Shown one piece after another: positions 47,523 through 59,650 of a DNA stretch of 64,000 nt. The position numbers were made by a program, and so were the translations under genes. Source of the stretch: Notospermus geniculatus. Taxonomy: Eukaryota; Nemertea; Pilidiophora; Heteronemertea; Lineidae. How positions within the stretch are numbered: position 1 is the first letter of the stretch; each line of letters begins with the position of its first letter. Below the pieces are notes generated by a model that saw only the letters and a program-made list of their open reading frames with translations, did not search any database and had not been told where the DNA came from. Location of the stretch: assembly GCA_002633025.1 (NCBI GenBank), contig NMRB01000165.1:418020-482019 (forward strand). Reading direction: 5' to 3'.

Positions 47523-48143
47523 ATTTTTGTTAGTCAGGTTTCCCACTGAACATCCTCTGTGTCAAAATAACGAACATCATAATGTATCCTGATTAGATGC
47601 ACCTATGATAAAAATTTGGAGACAATCCAGTTAACATTTCAGGACTTACTGGACTTTGAGCTTTGGTTTTGGCCACCTCGTGGTCAAGCCAAGAATCAAA
47701 TCGGACCAAAACTTGGTGTGATAGGTCACCTGACACAGGGGTATATACGTACCAAGTTTCAGGTCAATAGCCCAAGCAGTTACGAAACATGCCACCAAAT
47801 GACAAAATTTTGAACTTTGACCTGCTATAACCTTGAAAAGTACATCAAATCAAAAACCTATTACATATGTCATGTATCCTAATTAGCAGTACCAATGATA
47901 AAAATTTGGAGATGATTAGTTCAGGAGCTATTGCATTTTTTGTCTTTTCGGTTTTGGCCACCTGGTGGCGAAGCCGAGAATCAAATCGGACTGTAACTTG
48001 GTGCCATGGGTCATCTGACATACGATGTTCCAAGGTTTCAGGTCAATAGCACCTGCGGTTACGAAATGTACCACCACAAGGAAAAATTTTGAACTTTGAC
48101 CTCTGTGACCTAGAAAAGTAGGTCAAATCAAAAACCCGTTATA

Positions 48144-48772
48144 TAAGGTAAAGTGGTACAATTATAGCCCCGGTACAATTCTAGCCCCTGAGTGGAAACA
48201 TGGCCAGCATTGCAAGGAGATGTATACTGCCTAAACCCCCCCCCCCCCCCCCACGGTACAGTAGAAAAAGATAGCAGACACTCCAAACAGGTGAAATTGT
48301 GATAAAAAGGCAATTTACTCTGAGAAAATGTGTTTTATTCATATGTTGGCAGTGAATTTTGACTACTGGTAGCTACTTTTTGTGACATCATGTGAGGGGG
48401 GTTGAGGGGGTTCATTGTACCCCCTCAAAACTCAAAGGTCAACCCAAACCTTCAAAATTATATCATTGCACTCAATTAGAGGTCGATGAACTCATTTCTT
48501 GGAAATTGTGCTTTATTTTGGCATTTATTCCTGAAAATGCACAGGGGCTACAATTGCCCCACTTCGGTGGTGCAATTATAGCCCCTGTAAACGTTTTGAA
48601 AATAATTTATTTCTCAAAAACGAATTCAGCTAAAAAGTTATTTTGAATTGAGACATCCATCTGACCTGCATGACTACCTACATGCCAAATTTCATGTTGA
48701 TATTCAAGTGTTTTGGTGGTGAAACCCTTAAAAAACCAGAAAAGGGGGCTAGAATTGTACCACTTTACCTTA
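48144..48772. mobile_element. 629-bp inverted-repeat element, TAAGGTAAAGTGGTACAATT ends
   Basis: Left end TAAGGTAAAGTGGTACAATT and right end AATTGTACCACTTTACCTTA are perfect inverted repeats, continuing into TATAGCCCC / GGGGGCTAG. Counting the terminal TA as target gives a TA duplication. ACAATT(A/C)TAGCCCC is repeated subterminally and internally, as a transposase-binding motif would be. Contains a 17-C homopolymer at 48236-48252. No transposase. Confidence 0.85.
48236..48252. repeat. Poly-C tract, 17 bases
   Basis: Uninterrupted run of C inside the 629-bp element; its exact length is likely to be uncertain in the assembly. Confidence 0.95.
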
Positions 48773-49062
48773 TGTAATGTATCTTATTAGATATACCTGT
48801 GATAAAAATTTGGAGGTGATCCAGTTATCAGTTCAGGAGTTATTGGACTTTTTGTGTTTTTGGTTTCTTCCACCTGGTGGCCAAGCTAAGAGTCGAATCG
48901 GACTGAAACTTGGTGTCATAGGTTATCTGACCTAAGGGTATATACATATGTACCAAGTTTCATATCAACAGCTCCAGCGGTTATGAAATGTGCCCTGCTA
49001 ACGCATGACGGACGACGACGGACACGGCATCATCGTAATAGCTCACCCCGGTGAGCTAAAAA

Positions 49063-50352
49063 GCCGGCAGTGGAAACATGGTGTTGTAAAAAAAGATAAA
49101 ATGTCAATAATGTAGAAGAAAATGCAATGATGTCATATTACATATGTGACATTAGGACATCATGAACCCATCATCTCAACAGCACCTAAAACATTTATAC
49201 ATTTATATCTAATGGTCCTAAATGTACATACACTCGATGGTATAATTTTGTCATCATAAGGACAGGCTAAATAGCAGTCGATCAGAGTATTACATGCAAT
49301 ATTTGGTACTAGATGTCATGTGGCATGGCCATACAGTCAATTATTGATGTCAAGAATCATCATCTTTTGGCATGGTCCAGATCACCATTTTTTTCTGAAC
49401 TTAATTATGTCAGTTGTGACTAGAACCACACCTATATTTTAGATTAGCAAGGCAGTGTGTTGTAGTTTTTGTGGTGTACCTGGCATACTAATTGATAACT
49501 GCCAGTTTCTAACATTCTATATCGTCATTCAACTGATTGATTGGTGTACAATGGAAAAGAAGAACACTGAATTGGGGGTATCTTGAAAGGGGATATTCGG
49601 CAATTTGAAATGGGGTATGCATGCAGGGGTGAAATGTTTTCTGTAACTGATAAACTGGAAGGATGTCCAGGGGTAGAATTATTTTGGCATAGGCCTAGAT
49701 ACATCATGGTCGAAAGTACAATGCGTGGCTCTGTGTGACATATGGTCCTCCTTGAAGGGAATTTGTGCAAAAACAGCCGAGAAATGATGACCACTATCAA
49801 ACATCAGGACAAAACATGGTTATGTGTTCGTATCCTATGTATATGTTTAATAATCCAAATGCAAGTCACAATACAAGTAGTAATATGATGTAATTTGATA
49901 ATTCACTCATATACGACGCATACTGCCGCCAACAAGAGCAGATGTCCACCGGGATCGCTATAAGTGCATCAAGACGAGGACAAGAGGAATTATGGCGGAC
50001 AAACGGAGACAAATGTCCATGTATGATTCAGCGTCCCCATCAGCGCAGGCTTTTATGGTCCTAAACCCGCTCACACCGCCCGAGTTATGGCTCTTTGATC
50101 TGAATGAATATATCCTTTGGGATGCCATATATGTACACAATTCTACCCATAGCTAACACTGTAGACAGCCCAAGGACAGTCAATGTCCCTGCTGTCATTA
50201 GAGTAATCTGTGAACTTCAGTCTACTGGAGTAGCCAGCCCATATGAATGGAACTCGCGGGGTATCTCAATGATAAATGTCAAGGCTAATGGAACATAGCA
50301 TAACACCATCTTGGTTCCCAATCACATAGTGACGCTACAGTGACCCATGGGG
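49063..50352. other. No supported feature
   Basis: AT-rich, unique, no recognised gene. Confidence 0.4.
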
Positions 50353-50850
50353 ATTCCATTGGCATACCACCATGATATCTGTTACAATACCAGCTCAGTC
50401 TTCCACTGGCATAATACCACCCCGGTACCCCATCGTCACAATACCAGCTCAGTTTTCCATTGTCGTACCACCACAATACCCAGTGTCACAATACCAGTTC
50501 AGTCTTCCATTGTCGTACCACCACAATACCCAGTGTCACAATACCAGTTCAGTCTTCCATTGTCGTACCACCACAATACCCAGTGTCACAATGCCAGCTC
50601 AGTCTTCCATTGCCGTACCACCACAATACCCAGTGTCACAATGCCAGCTCAGTCTTCCACTGGCAAAATACCACCCCAATACCCCATCGTCACAATACCA
50701 GCTCAGTTTTCCATTGTCGTACCACACAATACCCAGTATCACAATACCAGCTCAGTCTTCCATTGTCGTACCACCACAATACCTAGTGTCACAATACCAG
50801 CTCAGTCTTCCATTGTCGTACCACCATGACATACCATCATCACAATACCA
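50353..50850. repeat. Minisatellite, 50-bp period
   Basis: About ten units of CATTGTCGTACCACCACAAT, ACCCAGTGTCACAATACCAG, YTCAGTCTTC. Two sub-types alternate, one with TGGCATAATACCACCCCRRTACCCC. Period 50 is not divisible by 3, so three plus frames of 108-171 codons are open and repeat the same peptide; not genes. Confidence 0.95.
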
Positions 50851-53124
50851 TCTCTGCCTGAAGGAAAATGGCAGCAACCACAGCTGATTCTGTCACAAAA
50901 ATGTCAAATTTGACTTATTCTTGACAGTAGTTGATAAAAAAACAAAGTCTTCCAACTACTTTACATGAGATCGAACTGTAGAGAGCAATCAAAACAGCTC
51001 TATGTGAAATCAATGCACACGAACACCCCAAGACTGAAGGCTGCCAACCAGAATTTCTGCAGGAGAATGCCAGAACAACATGTGAAAGAATGCAGTGATA
51101 TGCGTGTAACTGTAGCCATGTTTATGATAGCATAGCGTAAGTTGTCAAAGACAACATCAAATGGCCGAGCCTGCTGCTCAGTTACAGTCAAAAGGAATGA
51201 AAAAGGAAGCACTGTCATGAAATACACATCATTGTAACATACTTGGGGGAGAGATTATATGGGCCGATTTTTTTGCGATTTGTTTCCAGCTGGACTGACT
51301 GACTGACTGACTGACCAGGTTTTGTCACCATAAGAGATTGGATGGGTTCAGTTGAGCAAATATCTAGATGCTTTGAGAAATGCAAAGTGCTAGACTAAAC
51401 GTGACTTCATCAGTATCAAGTACAGAAGAACAGTTGTCCCACATCATATGTCAGAATCTGTCATGTTACGTGGCATAGTAAAAGAAACGTGTACACTCAT
51501 GCTTTGAGATCGATCACCTGGATTTTTACTCAAACTGCAAGTAATCAAACTCTGGGTGACTCGTACTTAAACCAGTTACAGAGAAGGAATAGGAAGGAAT
51601 GGTAGTCCAAGGCCACAGTCAAAAGAAATAACCATGTACCCCTCTTAACATAGGTCACTGGACTCCTACAAGTTATCCATGCTGGCAGGGCGGACCTGCT
51701 CCTCCTCCGATGCAAATCAAAGCGCTAGATTGTCATTCCCGACAACGAAGTGTCACATCCGATCAATACTAAAGAACAAGAATAAACATAAGGTCTTAAA
51801 TTTCATTCATTTCAAAGGCAAAACGTCAGAAGTGCCGTGTCATGGTGAAATTTGAATATCTCGAATGTCTGAGTCAAACTTGAGATGTTCATCCGCGGGA
51901 CATGTGACAAGAGCTTGATGTCCGCAGGGACCGGCGGGTCAGTTCTTCTGTCTATTGAAGTGTACTGTTTTCCCATGAGACAGATGAGTGGATGATTTGT
52001 AATACTAATGAGCTAGTCTTTAGTCGTGCCGATTTATGAAATGATGTTAGGAGACGGTAAGGTACACAACCGCCAACCTATCATGTTGGATATCACGGTT
52101 TATCCTACTGGGTGAAAAAAGAAGTGGCTTCTGGAGTAGGTGGAGGTCAACAGGTCTTACGTAAACCAAACCCATGAATTTTTCAAAGTTTTCTTGAGGA
52201 TGAGGATGCCACAAAATGAGTCCGCATTGTCACTCACCCAGCCACTTAAGTGGCTAGATTTCGCAAAGTGCTCAAAGCATCAGCCATCAAACTCAGGGTC
52301 TCACAATTGTCCCTTAGTTCGGACACAGTGATAAGTGCCACTGTTATATCTTATTACCATAATGACAAGTGTGCCATCATCTGATTGCTGAGGTCACCTC
52401 CAATATTGCCGAGCTCTCATCACGACCGCACATCAACGATAACGACTAATTGAAATTCGTCAACAGATCTTGGACATATCTATTGCTGCCATTGTCACCC
52501 GCTGTAACATCAGGAATCAGCCGGTTATAAATGGGTGCCATCAGCTCAAGATTGGGTATTCACACCAGGACCCAATGTAATACAATATCGGTCGAGGATG
52601 ACATCGGCGTTATTATCTCGCCAAGAAAAATGAGCCTCAGATGATGGCAGCACGGCGGTCTGGTGTCATGCGCGACGTATCAATATGATAACGTGGAGAA
52701 AGGACACACGGAGATCATCGCCGAGTAATCCCACCACAATAGAGAATGAATTATGACCTAAACAGCCATCGGCGCAAGGATGACATGACACGCTATCGGC
52801 ATACCGAGATGACATCGGGATAGGAACAGGTTGGTTACGCGGTAATTTCAAGGTCAAAATGTTATCAGATATTCTGATGATGGAAGTGGTAACTATTGAC
52901 AATGTCATCAGGAGATTCTTCGGCCGGGAAGAGGCTTGTCAGTGGGTGATCAAATCTGATGAGACTTTATGAAACATTTCCATCATGTGGACACATAATT
53001 AGGAGCACAGCCCTGTCACTGTCCCAGCGCTGCTCCCATAGAAGACTTGGTCATTATCTCTTTTGTAATAACTCTTATTTACTCTATAGTTTTTAATGAA
53101 ACCCTCGTAGATCTCTTTTGACCA
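50851..53124. other. No supported gene; short GACT microsatellite
   Basis: (GACT)n at about 51295-51316. Otherwise unique sequence with short frames only. Confidence 0.4.
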
Positions 53125-53232
53125 GGGGCCTGTTTCAAAAAGTGACTTTAGCTATGGTAGTTTTAACCAAATGGAAAATGCATTGAAGTTAAAGGTACCA
53201 TTACCTTAAAGTCACTTTATGAAACAGGCCCC
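53125..53232. mobile_element. GGGGCCTGTTTCAAAAA MITE, copy 2
   Basis: 108 bp, ends GGGGCCTGTTTCAAAAAGTG and CACTTTATGAAACAGGCCCC inverted; same interior (TTAACCAAATGGAAAATGCA) as 41991-42099. Confidence 0.85.
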
Positions 53233-54437
53233 AGAAGAATAAAGTATGAGCTGTGAGCGAAAGAATACATTCAAACAATGCCAAATGACAAAATCATCTG
53301 TTTTCAAGTCAAAGTCAACCTGAACAGACAAGAGTTGAGCCAGTCTGAATCTTTGTCATTTTGAAGAAAACTATTGAAAGAAGCAAAATACACAGGGTTT
53401 CCAATGAAAATGTCCCCTGAACAACATGAAAATGTAGAGGTGGCATCATACTCTTTGGACAATCCAGCCAAAGATGGACCGGGTCTTTGACACAGGCCTG
53501 TGTATTCACTGTGGGTGAATACACAGGAACAAAGCCAAAAGCAAGACCTTCACCAACCACACCAAGCAGATGAACAACCACGAGAGGAAGTGAATCACAA
53601 TCAGGATCAACTTGCTCTGATGGTCCTTTAGAGTTACATGCCAGAAGTATGTAACAGACTGCAGTCAGACGTCAATTGAGATTAAGAAAACCAATTTCCA
53701 CGATCAACAAACATTGTCTCTCGTCATTTGTTAACAAGCATCTTCAGTTCGCAGCCTCAATGATGAATTACGTACGATGACAGTCAAATGTATTAATGAC
53801 TAGCGTCAAACAAGAATCACGAAGCGATCTTTTATTGATTCCCGAGCACTAGAGAGCTCCACCCTGTGCGACATACTATTACAGCTTCCAATCTCGAGAA
53901 TGTTGCCAATAACAAGTGCACTACACATGTTGCTGTCAACAGTAGGACAATTAAATGCTGATTAACACTTTAAAAGCCAATTGTTTCATGTTTAGCACCA
54001 AGTCTTTCACACTACTACCAAAGTAATGTAGACTTCTGAAGACTTCTTTGTACGGGTTCCCCACCTGCCCCCGCCCTCCCCATTCCAAGAATGTTTGGGA
54101 CTTTCGGAGCCAGGACCCAGGTTCCAAATACTCCCAAAATTGGACAAGGATGCTGCATCCTGATTGCTGTTGTTTGCAAATAAATGAAAGGAGACACTCC
54201 CAACTTCCTTAGTGCCATTTGACCCATGCTCCAGCAGAAGCCCTGCGTGTTTGGGGTACATGAGCTTGTTTATGATACCTAAACATTGCCCCAGCTCAGA
54301 ANTCAGCATATTCTGCCTACGGTGCAAGCGAACTTCTGCTCATAACTCCAGTTGCTTGAGTGAGATTCTTGTATAAATGTCATTCATAGAACAGACATTC
54401 TAAAATGAATGAATGAATGTGTGGGAACACATACATT
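53233..54437. other. No supported gene
   Basis: A 106-codon minus-strand frame at 54007-54327 crosses an ambiguous base near 54302 and lacks homology. Confidence 0.4.
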
Positions 54438-54554
54438 GGGTCATATGAATAAAGACTAGTAAATGCTTTTACTTGAATTTTGCAATACAAATGCACTAGG
54501 CAATCTGTACAAACCTGAAGTAAAAGCATTTGCCAGTCTTTATTCATATGACCC
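54438..54554. mobile_element. GGGTCATATGAATAAAG hairpin element
   Basis: GGGTCATATGAATAAAGACT and AGTCTTTATTCATATGACCC are inverted ends, enclosing TAGTAAATGCTTTTACTT and its complement. Truncated relatives lie beside the CAATAGGAGC MITE at about 23150-23225 and 26090-26160. Confidence 0.8.
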
Positions 54555-55075
54555 CTTGTCTGTGATTTTCACACTGTGATATTACTGGTCCTATCACAGA
54601 CATCAGTATGTTGAACATAGTGAATTTCTGATGGAAACCACTACTGCCCTCTATTCATGACGGGTACAACTAAATTCTGATCACATCTTCAGAATATCAA
54701 CAACATGAATTAAATTGGTCCCTCCACAAAATTAAAGACACCCTCACCAGCGGTACTAAGTCAATCCTGAGGATGTAAGCGCTTGCTCCCCTAGGAGTCT
54801 CCCAAGGGTAGCAAGCACTAAGAACCCTGATAACCACAGGATACAGAAACCCACACTAAGTAGACAAAGTTCACACAGTCAACCACTTGTCAATGCGTTG
54901 CTTTTAGCACTTGCAGCATAGTTCCAGCACTTTCTGGGAGATGGGCCGCATCCAGGATTGGAGGATGGCCTTGAGGTTGATGGTGACTTTGCCATGTAAG
55001 AAATGTGTCACTTTTAACTTCACTGATGCTGTTCGGTCATGAAATGAAACACTGCACCTTCTACTAGCCCCGTTT

Positions 55076-55337
55076 AAAACCTGCCGTCCACTACAGCGCG
55101 GACAAGCCGCGGAATGCAAAATTAGTAAATCCGCATTCATTCAGCAACCTCTCCGCATACTCTTGAAAGATTCTGTTCACTGTCTTTATCATTCCTAAAC
55201 ATTTCCCGGTGTTTCTGCACTTTCGGGAGAGGGCAAAATGCCCAATAGTCATTGACGCGGAAGCAATGCCGAAATGATACAATTTGCTTCCCGCAACCCT
55301 ATCTAATGTTGTAGGCGCTCTAGTGGACGCCACCCAT
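55076..55337. mobile_element. 262-bp element, GCGTCCACTAG-type ends, solo copy private to segment copy B
   Basis: AAAACCTGCCGTCCACTACA to TAGTGGACGCCACCCAT. The inverted core GCGTCCACTAGGGCGC / GCGCTCTAGTGGACGC is clear in the copies at the right end of the window. Copy A lacks it and gives the approximate empty site (CTAGCCCAGTTAATTCGAC); flanks suggest a diverged 7-9 bp target duplication around CCAGTTA. Confidence 0.85.
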
Positions 55338-55363
55338 CACCAGTAGTTCGACATGTCTTTAGG

Positions 55364-55430
55364 CCAGGCGGTAGGACATTGGACTAAGAAGCAGAAGGTC
55401 CACGGTTCAACTGCCAGTATGGCTCTTCAG
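55364..55430 (+). repeat. tRNA-like SINE head, copy B
   Basis: Paralogue of 44737-44805 with B-box-like GGTTCAACTGCC. Confidence 0.45.
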
Positions 55431-56288
55431 TTCGTTACAGTCGCAGTCTCTTTCTGCATCCAGTGACACCAGAAATGGACTTGAAGTTGACCCATCCCAC
55501 AGATATTTTTGTGAACTGGTGGCCTGATTAGTGCACTTGACACATTCTGGCAGCAAGTAACAACCACAATCAGGGCCAATCAAGGTAGGACTAGGAGTAG
55601 AGGTGAATATCAGAAAGTTGTTTTCCCCAAGAATACCATCCGAAATGGGCAAGCTGTCAACCCTACCATTCCTAACACCACGAAGACAAGCTGTCTACCA
55701 CACTCTGCAACAGATCATCAGATGAGTTATCCCCTATTTGTCGATTTTATGGGTCATTTGCCAAGCTCTAGCCTGCCTCTTGGCATCACGGTCAGCCCTG
55801 CGCTGCATGTCAGATCGTGGCGACAAAACTTTGTGACTCACTCCAAACCATTCATGATGTTGATCACGGTGATCTCTTCAACATTCTACGTGAAAAGCCA
55901 TCAAGGGCTGGGTTAAGTATGATTACATTAAAACTATAAAAGACAGTCCCAATATCAGATGACTTTGAGACACCACAATTGTTCTTTTATTGCCTAGCTC
56001 AGCCATGATGTATTGCTGTGAGGAGGAAGGAAATTTATGTCATCCCTGCCAAGGACAATCGGATGGTGATACTGACTATCAATTTTCTGTGAACCACTTA
56101 CTTTCAACAGGAATCTTCTCCACCAATTCAAATGAACACAGGGTGACACTGAGAGCATGAGAAATGTTCTTTCCTCTTTGCTCTACTGTGTTCTCAGAAC
56201 ACTTGAGAAGAGGAATTCTTAATGACACCACCTAATAAAGAGTAAATGACAAGACAAGGTAGCTGGGTCATTTGTAGACCCTTACATA

Positions 56289-56425
56289 CAATAGAAGCTG
56301 TCAGTGAGTTGACCAATAGGTGTCACTACGGCCCAATTCAATGCATTTATAGTGGACCCATTCATTGATCCGCTAGAACTTTGCTGCCATCTTTTGGCAA
56401 TACGTGCAGCTGACTGCTCCTATTG
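56289..56425. mobile_element. CAATAGGAGC MITE, copy 4
   Basis: Paralogue of copy 3 through the segmental duplication; left end mutated to CAATAGAAGC. Confidence 0.8.
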
Positions 56426-56667
56426 AACATTGAATGGCCACACAATATTGATCAACATTTTTGAGAAAAGTCTTCTCAAATCTAGAAAGGTGGTGCAACA
56501 CATCTGTCAAGAAAAAGAATTGTGACTTGCCAAAAACTGGCAGGGTCGATCTGATGGTTTGAAAGGAGTATCAAAAGCAGCTTAGTCACCGGACTTCCTG
56601 CTTACATGTAGTACAATGTACATCCTTTCTGCTCTTAGATAAGAAAGCTTTCATTGTCAACAACTGA

Positions 56668-56790
56668 TTCAGGGTAACCTCAAGTTTTCAAAGAAGCTTC
56701 TCGCTACAGAGCTCTGTCTTCATAAATTACAAGTCGGAACAGATGCCTGAATCTCGGTTCTTCGCCGCAAAATGCCAAAAGTGCACGAAG
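56668..56790 (+). other. Conserved open stretch ending in a GTAAGC donor, copy B
   Basis: Partner of 46049-46171, with a better donor (AAG|GTAAGC). The duplication ends within four bases of the donor. The CxxC motif KCQKCTK is suggestive but too short to assign. Confidence 0.2.
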
Positions 56791-56794
56791 GTAA

Positions 56795-58684
56795 GCGACC
56801 CTGGACCGTGACCCATCCGACCCTGGACCGTGTGATCCATGCGATCCTGAACCGTGACCCATACAACCTTAAAAGATGTTTTTTCGTTGTTTGTACTCCC
56901 AAGGTTCCTCATTACGGTGTTTTTGAGTCTCAAATGACCGATAAAGAAACGTCTTTCGAACGAACAAATTGCTCTTTCATGTTTTTGGAACGATTATCAT
57001 CTCCAATTACATTATTCAAGTCATTTAGAAAAATGACGATTGAATTATTTTTTTCAAAATGTAAAGCTAATGTTACATTTACGTGCTGGGATTTTTTTTG
57101 TAATTTCAGAGTGCAGTTTGATCCTTTTTTCTCAAGATGACGTGGTTTCCTTCTCACCGTGATTGAGTACATGTTTTCGTGAAGAGCAGGATCGAGGCCG
57201 GTGTGAAAGGAATCAAAGTCCGATCTTATTGTTCAGCGAGGGATTAAAATACATGGCTACAGAGACCATGACCATTCGAATATAACCTTACAAGAACGGG
57301 CTGTTGTTTGGCGGACCTGCATTCCTAGGACCTGTTACCGAACCAGCACCAGTGAAGTGATCAATCGATCCTGAACCGAACCTGCCCGAGGAGGGCGGAG
57401 GTAGGTTTTCTCGAACCGTGTAAAAAGGCCTATATTGAGAGCAGATTGCACCCATCACCTTCCTCATCCAACAACTATTTTGAGACACTCGATATGCTGA
57501 CCGCCGTCGCTCAAAGACTTTTCAAACGCAAAACCCAGGTTTGGTCAGGAATCAAAATGTTCCTATCTCTCACGGAGCCTTGCCTAATGTACCATGGCAC
57601 AGCCAAGGCTAGGATCGCCGTGGTCCGTTAACCAACCCTAGCTTCAGCTAATCCTTGCCAGTTTGCTGTCGTGGTCTGCGATTGATTACACAGTGACGCC
57701 TCCCAGAGAAAACACTTCAACGGCGTCTGAAGTCTCGGCAGCGTTGAACGTTTTTACTTGTCTGGTGGTAACGACAGCCCCCGATGTCAAATCAAACAAT
57801 ACAACTCCTTCAACACTTGTTGAGGTAAGGCAACGGCTCAGACGTGTCATAAGTGAGGCTGAAAGCTGTATACAAGAAAAATATACGTCATATGTTTTGT
57901 GTGAACTAGGCCGAGGCTATCCGGACCATTTCTTTAGCGGTCTGCCCAGTCCGAGTCCACGAATGTCCTCCTTCGTCAGCCGAGGGCGTCGATTAAACAC
58001 CCAGGAGGAAGATGGAGCGGAGGTCCTTGTGCCATATCGTGACAGTATTTTGGGCTTACTGGAAAAGGCGGAACGGAACGGAACAGGTGGAATCGTTCCG
58101 CCGAAGGGAGCGACCATTATTTGTGGAATGAGGATGACTAGACTGATTATTGTCTTTGCCGCCCTTCTCCCGCGGAGTAGGAACTATTTAACGTAGAAAC
58201 TCAGACTCTGCGGTCGCTTCGAGCTCCTGTCTTTTGTGCAGAACATGAAACATTCATAAAGCATGATCATCAATCATGACATCACGATGGCGCCCACAGC
58301 AGGCCTAGGTACGTTTGCCCTGCACGCTATGCCACGACTTCGATTACTGTTGGCAAGCTGCAGCTTATCACAGCGGCGGATTATAGAGCCCACTGGGCCT
58401 ATCATTACTCACTGTTTTCCAGTCCCAGTAGTCTTGCGCCACAACAATTTGGAAAACACGTGGGAGACGGAATAATCAATGCTCCCAACCATCCGCGATT
58501 CCAGGTCACAAATACAGTGCATTTGGGATAGGACGGCAAGCTTAGGTACGAGAGTGATTCCGTTTCCCCGTACCGCTTTTTCCAGTAAGCCATATTTTGA
58601 GGCACCCGCTCGACTTTTTGACTGAGTGGGTGCCAACTGGTGGTCTCGGCTCGGTTCGATTTGGAACCGTTACTGGTACACTTG
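56795..58684. other. No supported gene; GC-richer stretch with a 177-codon open frame
   Basis: Plus-strand frame 57663-58196 has a GAG|GTAAGG donor-like site internally but no recognised domain, and crosses the GGAAC-rich repeat GGCTTACTGGAAAA-GCGG that recurs inverted near 58575-58600. Minisatellite-like (CCTGGACCGTGACCCATCC) repeats occur at 56797-56870. I do not call it a gene. Confidence 0.4.
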
Positions 58685-58685
58685 T

Positions 58686-58766
58686 CCCGTTTACACTTGC
58701 TATTTTTTTGGCGATCCGTGCTCGGACCGGTCCGAGATCGGTTATTTTTCCTGAGTGTAAACGGGG
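58686..58766. repeat. Short inverted repeat, CCCGTTTACACT
   Basis: CCCGTTTACACTTG and GAGTGTAAACGGGG face each other around GCTCGGACCGGTCCGAG. Likely a small MITE remnant. Confidence 0.55.
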
Positions 58767-59110
58767 CTTGCTTTCGTTGATCTGTTGAGAGAGCTTGTGG
58801 AGAAAGGTGAATGACACCCATCGCCCTACTTCGCCGAGTGAGCGATACCATATCCATGACAAGCACGATCCATCGTCTATACGACCTTCATCGACCATTA
58901 TTGGATAAATCAAATGCAATAGCAATTCGTCAGTCACAATGGCAAGTGATTTCTCCTCACCATTTCTCCGCCATCAGGCTTCTATTACGGCAAGCAGGAC
59001 AAACCACGTCTCTGTCTATTACCCATAACGGACCCGGATAACGGGTAGAAAGGGAAGAGGCGATCACAAGGTACGAATACAGATAGACGATAATGGGTCT
59101 GAGTTCAGCT

Positions 59111-59650
59111 TCTAAAGGCACACACATACGCCAAGTGTGTTCCTATAGTGTTGTCTTTAGAATTTGCTACACTTGTTTTGGGCCAGAAGAGGCTCAGCCA
59201 ATTGTGTCCCCAGTAGAATAGAATAGAATAGAATACACTGGTTAAGGGCTGAACAGACTCAGCCAAGTTTGTCCCTAGTGTGGTCGTTGGCATTGAATAC
59301 ACTGGTTATGGACTGAAAAGACTCAGCCAAGTGTGTCCCTAGTGTGGTCGTTCGCATTGAATACACTGGTTATGGACTGAAAAGACTCAGCCAAGTGTGT
59401 CCCTAGTGTGGTCGTTCGCATTGAATACACTGGTTAAGGGCTGAACAGACTCAGCCAAGTGTGTCCTTAGTGTGGTCGTTGGCAATGAATACACTGGTTA
59501 TGGGCTGAACAGACTCAGTCAACTGTGTCCGTAGTGTGGCCATTCGCATTGAATACACTGGTTGTGGGCTGAACAGACTCAGCCAAGTGTGTCCGTAGTG
59601 TGGCCATTCGCATTCGATACACCGGTTGTTTGGGACCAGCACAAACTCAC
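59111..59650. repeat. Minisatellite, 64-bp period
   Basis: About eight units of CATTGAATACACTGGTTATG, GACTGAAAAGACTCAGCCAA, GTGTGTCCCTAGTGTGGTCG, TTCG, preceded by an (AGAAT)n tract near 59212-59232. Minus-strand frames across it are repeat by-products. Confidence 0.9.

Larger units (their letters stand above)
47575..49062. repeat. 290-bp tandem repeat, three units, split by an insertion
   Basis: GATAAAAATTTGGAG recurs at 47607, 47897 and 48801; units share TTTGGCCACCTGGTGG, AATCAAATCGGAC and CAGCGGTTACGAAATGTG blocks. The third unit ends with GACGGACGACGACGGACACG and a hairpin (AGCTCACCCCGGTGAGCT), probably the true 3' terminus of the repeat family. The 48144-48772 element sits between units 2 and 3. 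Confidence 0.85.
54853..56794. repeat. Dispersed segmental duplication, copy B
   Basis: Partner of 44005-46175, about 10.8 kb away. Without their private insertions both copies are about 1.68-1.69 kb. Lacks the 479-bp element of copy A and instead carries the 262-bp element at 55076-55337. Confidence 0.95.

Noticed and set aside
50347-50887. 160-171-codon repetitive frames
   Set aside because: Open only because of the 50-bp minisatellite; identical peptide in three frames.
54007-54327. 106-codon minus-strand frame with protein-like composition
   Set aside because: Contains an ambiguous base, no splice context or homology that I can name.
57663-58196. 177-codon plus-strand frame
   Set aside because: Length is within chance for 64 kb in six frames, part is a repeat recurring inverted near 58.58 kb, and no domain is recognised.
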